Shown here: positions 20,656 through 21,995 of the stretch, piece by piece
Layout: each line of letters opens with the position of its first letter
Numbering within the stretch: position 1 is the first letter of the stretch
Assembly (NCBI GenBank): GCA_019419455.1
Contig: DXZW01000019.1
Span: 1-21,995 of the forward strand
Source: Collinsella sp.
GTDB taxonomy: Bacteria > Actinomycetota > Coriobacteriia > Coriobacteriales > Coriobacteriaceae
Direction of reading: 5' to 3'
Length of the DNA stretch: 21,995 nt
Translations under genes and position numbers: made by a program
Notes under the pieces: generated by a model
The model's input: only the letters and a program-made list of their open reading frames with translations
The model's database searches: none
What the model was told of the DNA's origin: nothing

Positions 20656-20709
20656 CTTCGTCCTAGAATCTGAAATCACCACAACAACAGGTTCTGGGAA
20701 AGGACGAAG
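20656..20709 (+). promoter_or_regulatory. Stem-loop covering the transposase ribosome site
   Basis: CTTCGTCCT (20656-20664) pairs perfectly with AGGACGAAG (20701-20709), with extra AGAA/TTCT pairing inside. The right arm contains the purine-rich ribosome site ahead of the transposase ATG at 20716. Such hairpins limit transposase translation from outside transcripts in several IS families. Confidence 0.5.
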
Positions 20710-20715
20710 ACCGCT

Positions 20716-21957
20716 ATGGAAATCTTATCAGACCCGACGCCGGACATGCTCGCCATGCCACGGTTCGACGACGGCGCCATCGACATGCAGGAGCTGCTCA
20801 GGCGCCTCGCCGAGCAGGTCGTGAACGCCGTGATGGACGCCGAGGCCGACCAGCTGTGCGGCGGCGGGGCGAACAGCCGAAACGGCTACCGCGAGAGGTC
20901 GCTCGCCACCTGCGTCGGCACGCTGACGCTGCGAATCCCGAAGCTCCGCACCGGCAGCTTCTTCCCGGACGACGTGATCGAGCGCTACCAGCGCGCGGAC
21001 CGCGCCCTCGTGGCCGCCGTGGCCGAGATGTACGCCACCGGCACGAGCACCCGCAAGGTGCGGCGCGTCGCCGAGAAGATGGGCGTGTCCAGGCTCTCCA
21101 AGGACCAGGTGAGCGCCATCGCGTCGAGCCTTGACGCCGACATCGAGGAGCTCTGCGCGAGGCCCCTCGACGGCTCGCCGGTGCCCTACGTCTGGCTCGA
21201 CGCCACCTACGTCAAATGCCGCCGCGGGGGCCGCGTGGCCTCCACGGCCGTCGTCACGGCCATCGGCTGCGACGCGGGCGGCTGGAGGCGCGTCCTGGGC
21301 GTCGACGTGGTGGACACGGAGTCGTACGACTCGTGGCTGGCATTCCTCAGGAAGATCCGCGACCGCGGCGTCTCCGGCGTGGAGCTCGTCGTCTCCGACG
21401 CGCACGCGGGCCTCGTCGCGGCCGCGGCGGAGGTCTTCCAGGGGGCGGCATGGCAGCGCTGCGCCGTCCACCTCATGCGCGACTGCATGCGCGAGGCGGG
21501 CTCCTGGCAGCTGAAGCGCCGCGTGGGCAGGATCGTCTCGCAGGTGTTCCGCGGGCGCGACGCCGCCACCGTGACCGCCATGTACCACGTGGCGTGCGAC
21601 ATGCTGGAGGGGTGCTGCCCGAGGGCGGCGGCGATCCTCGAGGAGGCCGCGCCGGACGCCCTGGCATACCTCGACTTCCCGCCGTCGCACTGGAAGCGCC
21701 TGCGCACCAACAACGTCCAGGAGCGGACGAACCGCGAGATAAAGCGCAGGTCGAGGGTGGTGCAGGCGTTCCCCTCGACGGCGTCGCTGGTGCGGCTGGC
21801 CGGCGCGGTCATGTGCGAGCAGGACGAGACATGGCAGGAATCCAGGTACTTCTCGGAGGCGAAGATGAGGGAGCTCTACGACGAGGGCCGCACGCGCGGG
21901 CTCGACGGGACGGTCGACTGGGCGCGGCTGGAAGCCGAGGCTGTTGATGTTCACTAA
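20716..21957 (+). CDS. IS256-family (mutator-type) transposase
   Basis: This 413-residue DDE transposase has D162 in WLDATYVKCRR, D228 in VVSDAHAGL, and E336 in RTNNVQERTNREIKRRSRVV, the TNxxExxNxxxKRR signature of the IS256/Mutator family. The N-terminal part contains RNGYRERSLATCVGTLTLRIPKLR (56-77), also typical. Length is normal and no frameshift is seen, so the gene appears intact. GC content is far above that of the neighbouring island. The ATG at 20716 follows a purine-rich site inside a hairpin. The opposite strand is also open for 408 codons, but only because of codon bias. Confidence 0.93.
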   Translation: MEILSDPTPDMLAMPRFDDGAIDMQELLRRLAEQVVNAVMDAEADQLCGGGANSRNGYRERSLATCVGTLTLRIPKLRTGSFFPDDVIERYQRADRALVAAVAEMYATGTSTRKVRRVAEKMGVSRLSKDQVSAIASSLDADIEELCARPLDGSPVPYVWLDATYVKCRRGGRVASTAVVTAIGCDAGGWRRVLGVDVVDTESYDSWLAFLRKIRDRGVSGVELVVSDAHAGLVAAAAEVFQGAAWQRCAVHLMRDCMREAGSWQLKRRVGRIVSQVFRGRDAATVTAMYHVACDMLEGCCPRAAAILEEAAPDALAYLDFPPSHWKRLRTNNVQERTNREIKRRSRVVQAFPSTASLVRLAGAVMCEQDETWQESRYFSEAKMRELYDEGRTRGLDGTVDWARLEAEAVDVH

Positions 21958-21995
21958 GAAGTGGTCCGAGTGATCACTGGGAAATGAGCACCGTG

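Larger units (their letters stand above)
20590..21995 (+). mobile_element. IS256-family insertion sequence, right end not resolved
   Basis: A single mutator-type transposase gene sits in a GC-rich segment that begins exactly where homology to the activase terminator ends. I could not match convincing terminal inverted repeats: the left end is probably between 20590 and 20640, and the right end is at or beyond the window edge. No target duplication can be tested here. Confidence 0.65.

Noticed and set aside
20728..21954. 408-codon open frame on the minus strand opposite the transposase
   Set aside because: Arg/His/Ala-rich shadow composition, opposite an intact DDE transposase; no family resemblance.

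Overview
The window looks like chromosome of a high-GC, anaerobic, gut-type actinobacterium of the class Coriobacteriia, most like Collinsella. This is inferred from codon usage, from a giant fused acyl-CoA dehydratase activase controlled by a TetR gene, and from the general gene style. No marker gene settles the species.

Layout. (1) 1-5.7 kb, housekeeping: a short DXS-type synthase on the minus strand with a bidirectional terminator; a divergent pair of HD-domain and CmpB/ABC-type-IV membrane genes; an ammonium transporter followed by a PII protein that lacks the modifiable T-loop Tyr51. (2) 5.8-8.8 kb: a TetR regulator, two matching operator palindromes, a drug-efflux-like MFS transporter, and a Cof-type HAD phosphatase. 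(3) 8.8-9.6 kb, gene-poor: three related stem-loops that share an ACTGC loop, and a compact locus encoding a 41-residue membrane peptide. That locus has an anti-Shine-Dalgarno hairpin, long-range 5'-3' complementarity and a convergent minus-strand promoter, which together look like a type I toxin-antitoxin module. (4) 9.6-15.2 kb: a TetR regulator with palindromic sites and a 1593-residue double-ATPase activase ending in a strong terminator.

(5) 15.2-20.3 kb, an AT-rich island: a LysR regulator divergent from an operon of two Cys-rich small peptides, a radical SAM/SPASM maturase, a peptidase-less ABC exporter and a degenerate CPBP/CAAX-protease-like membrane protein. I read this as a RiPP (sactipeptide/ranthipeptide-like) biosynthetic cluster in which the LysR protein controls expression, the SPASM enzyme modifies the two Cys-rich precursors, the ABC protein exports them, and the last membrane protein helps with processing or immunity. 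(6) 20.3-22.0 kb: a decayed second copy of the 3' end of the activase gene and its terminator, directly followed by an IS256-family element that runs to the window edge. The island is therefore bracketed by an intact and a broken copy of the same gene end, which records how it arrived.

The most novel parts are the two-precursor radical SAM cluster, the candidate type I toxin locus, and the duplicated gene end around the island.
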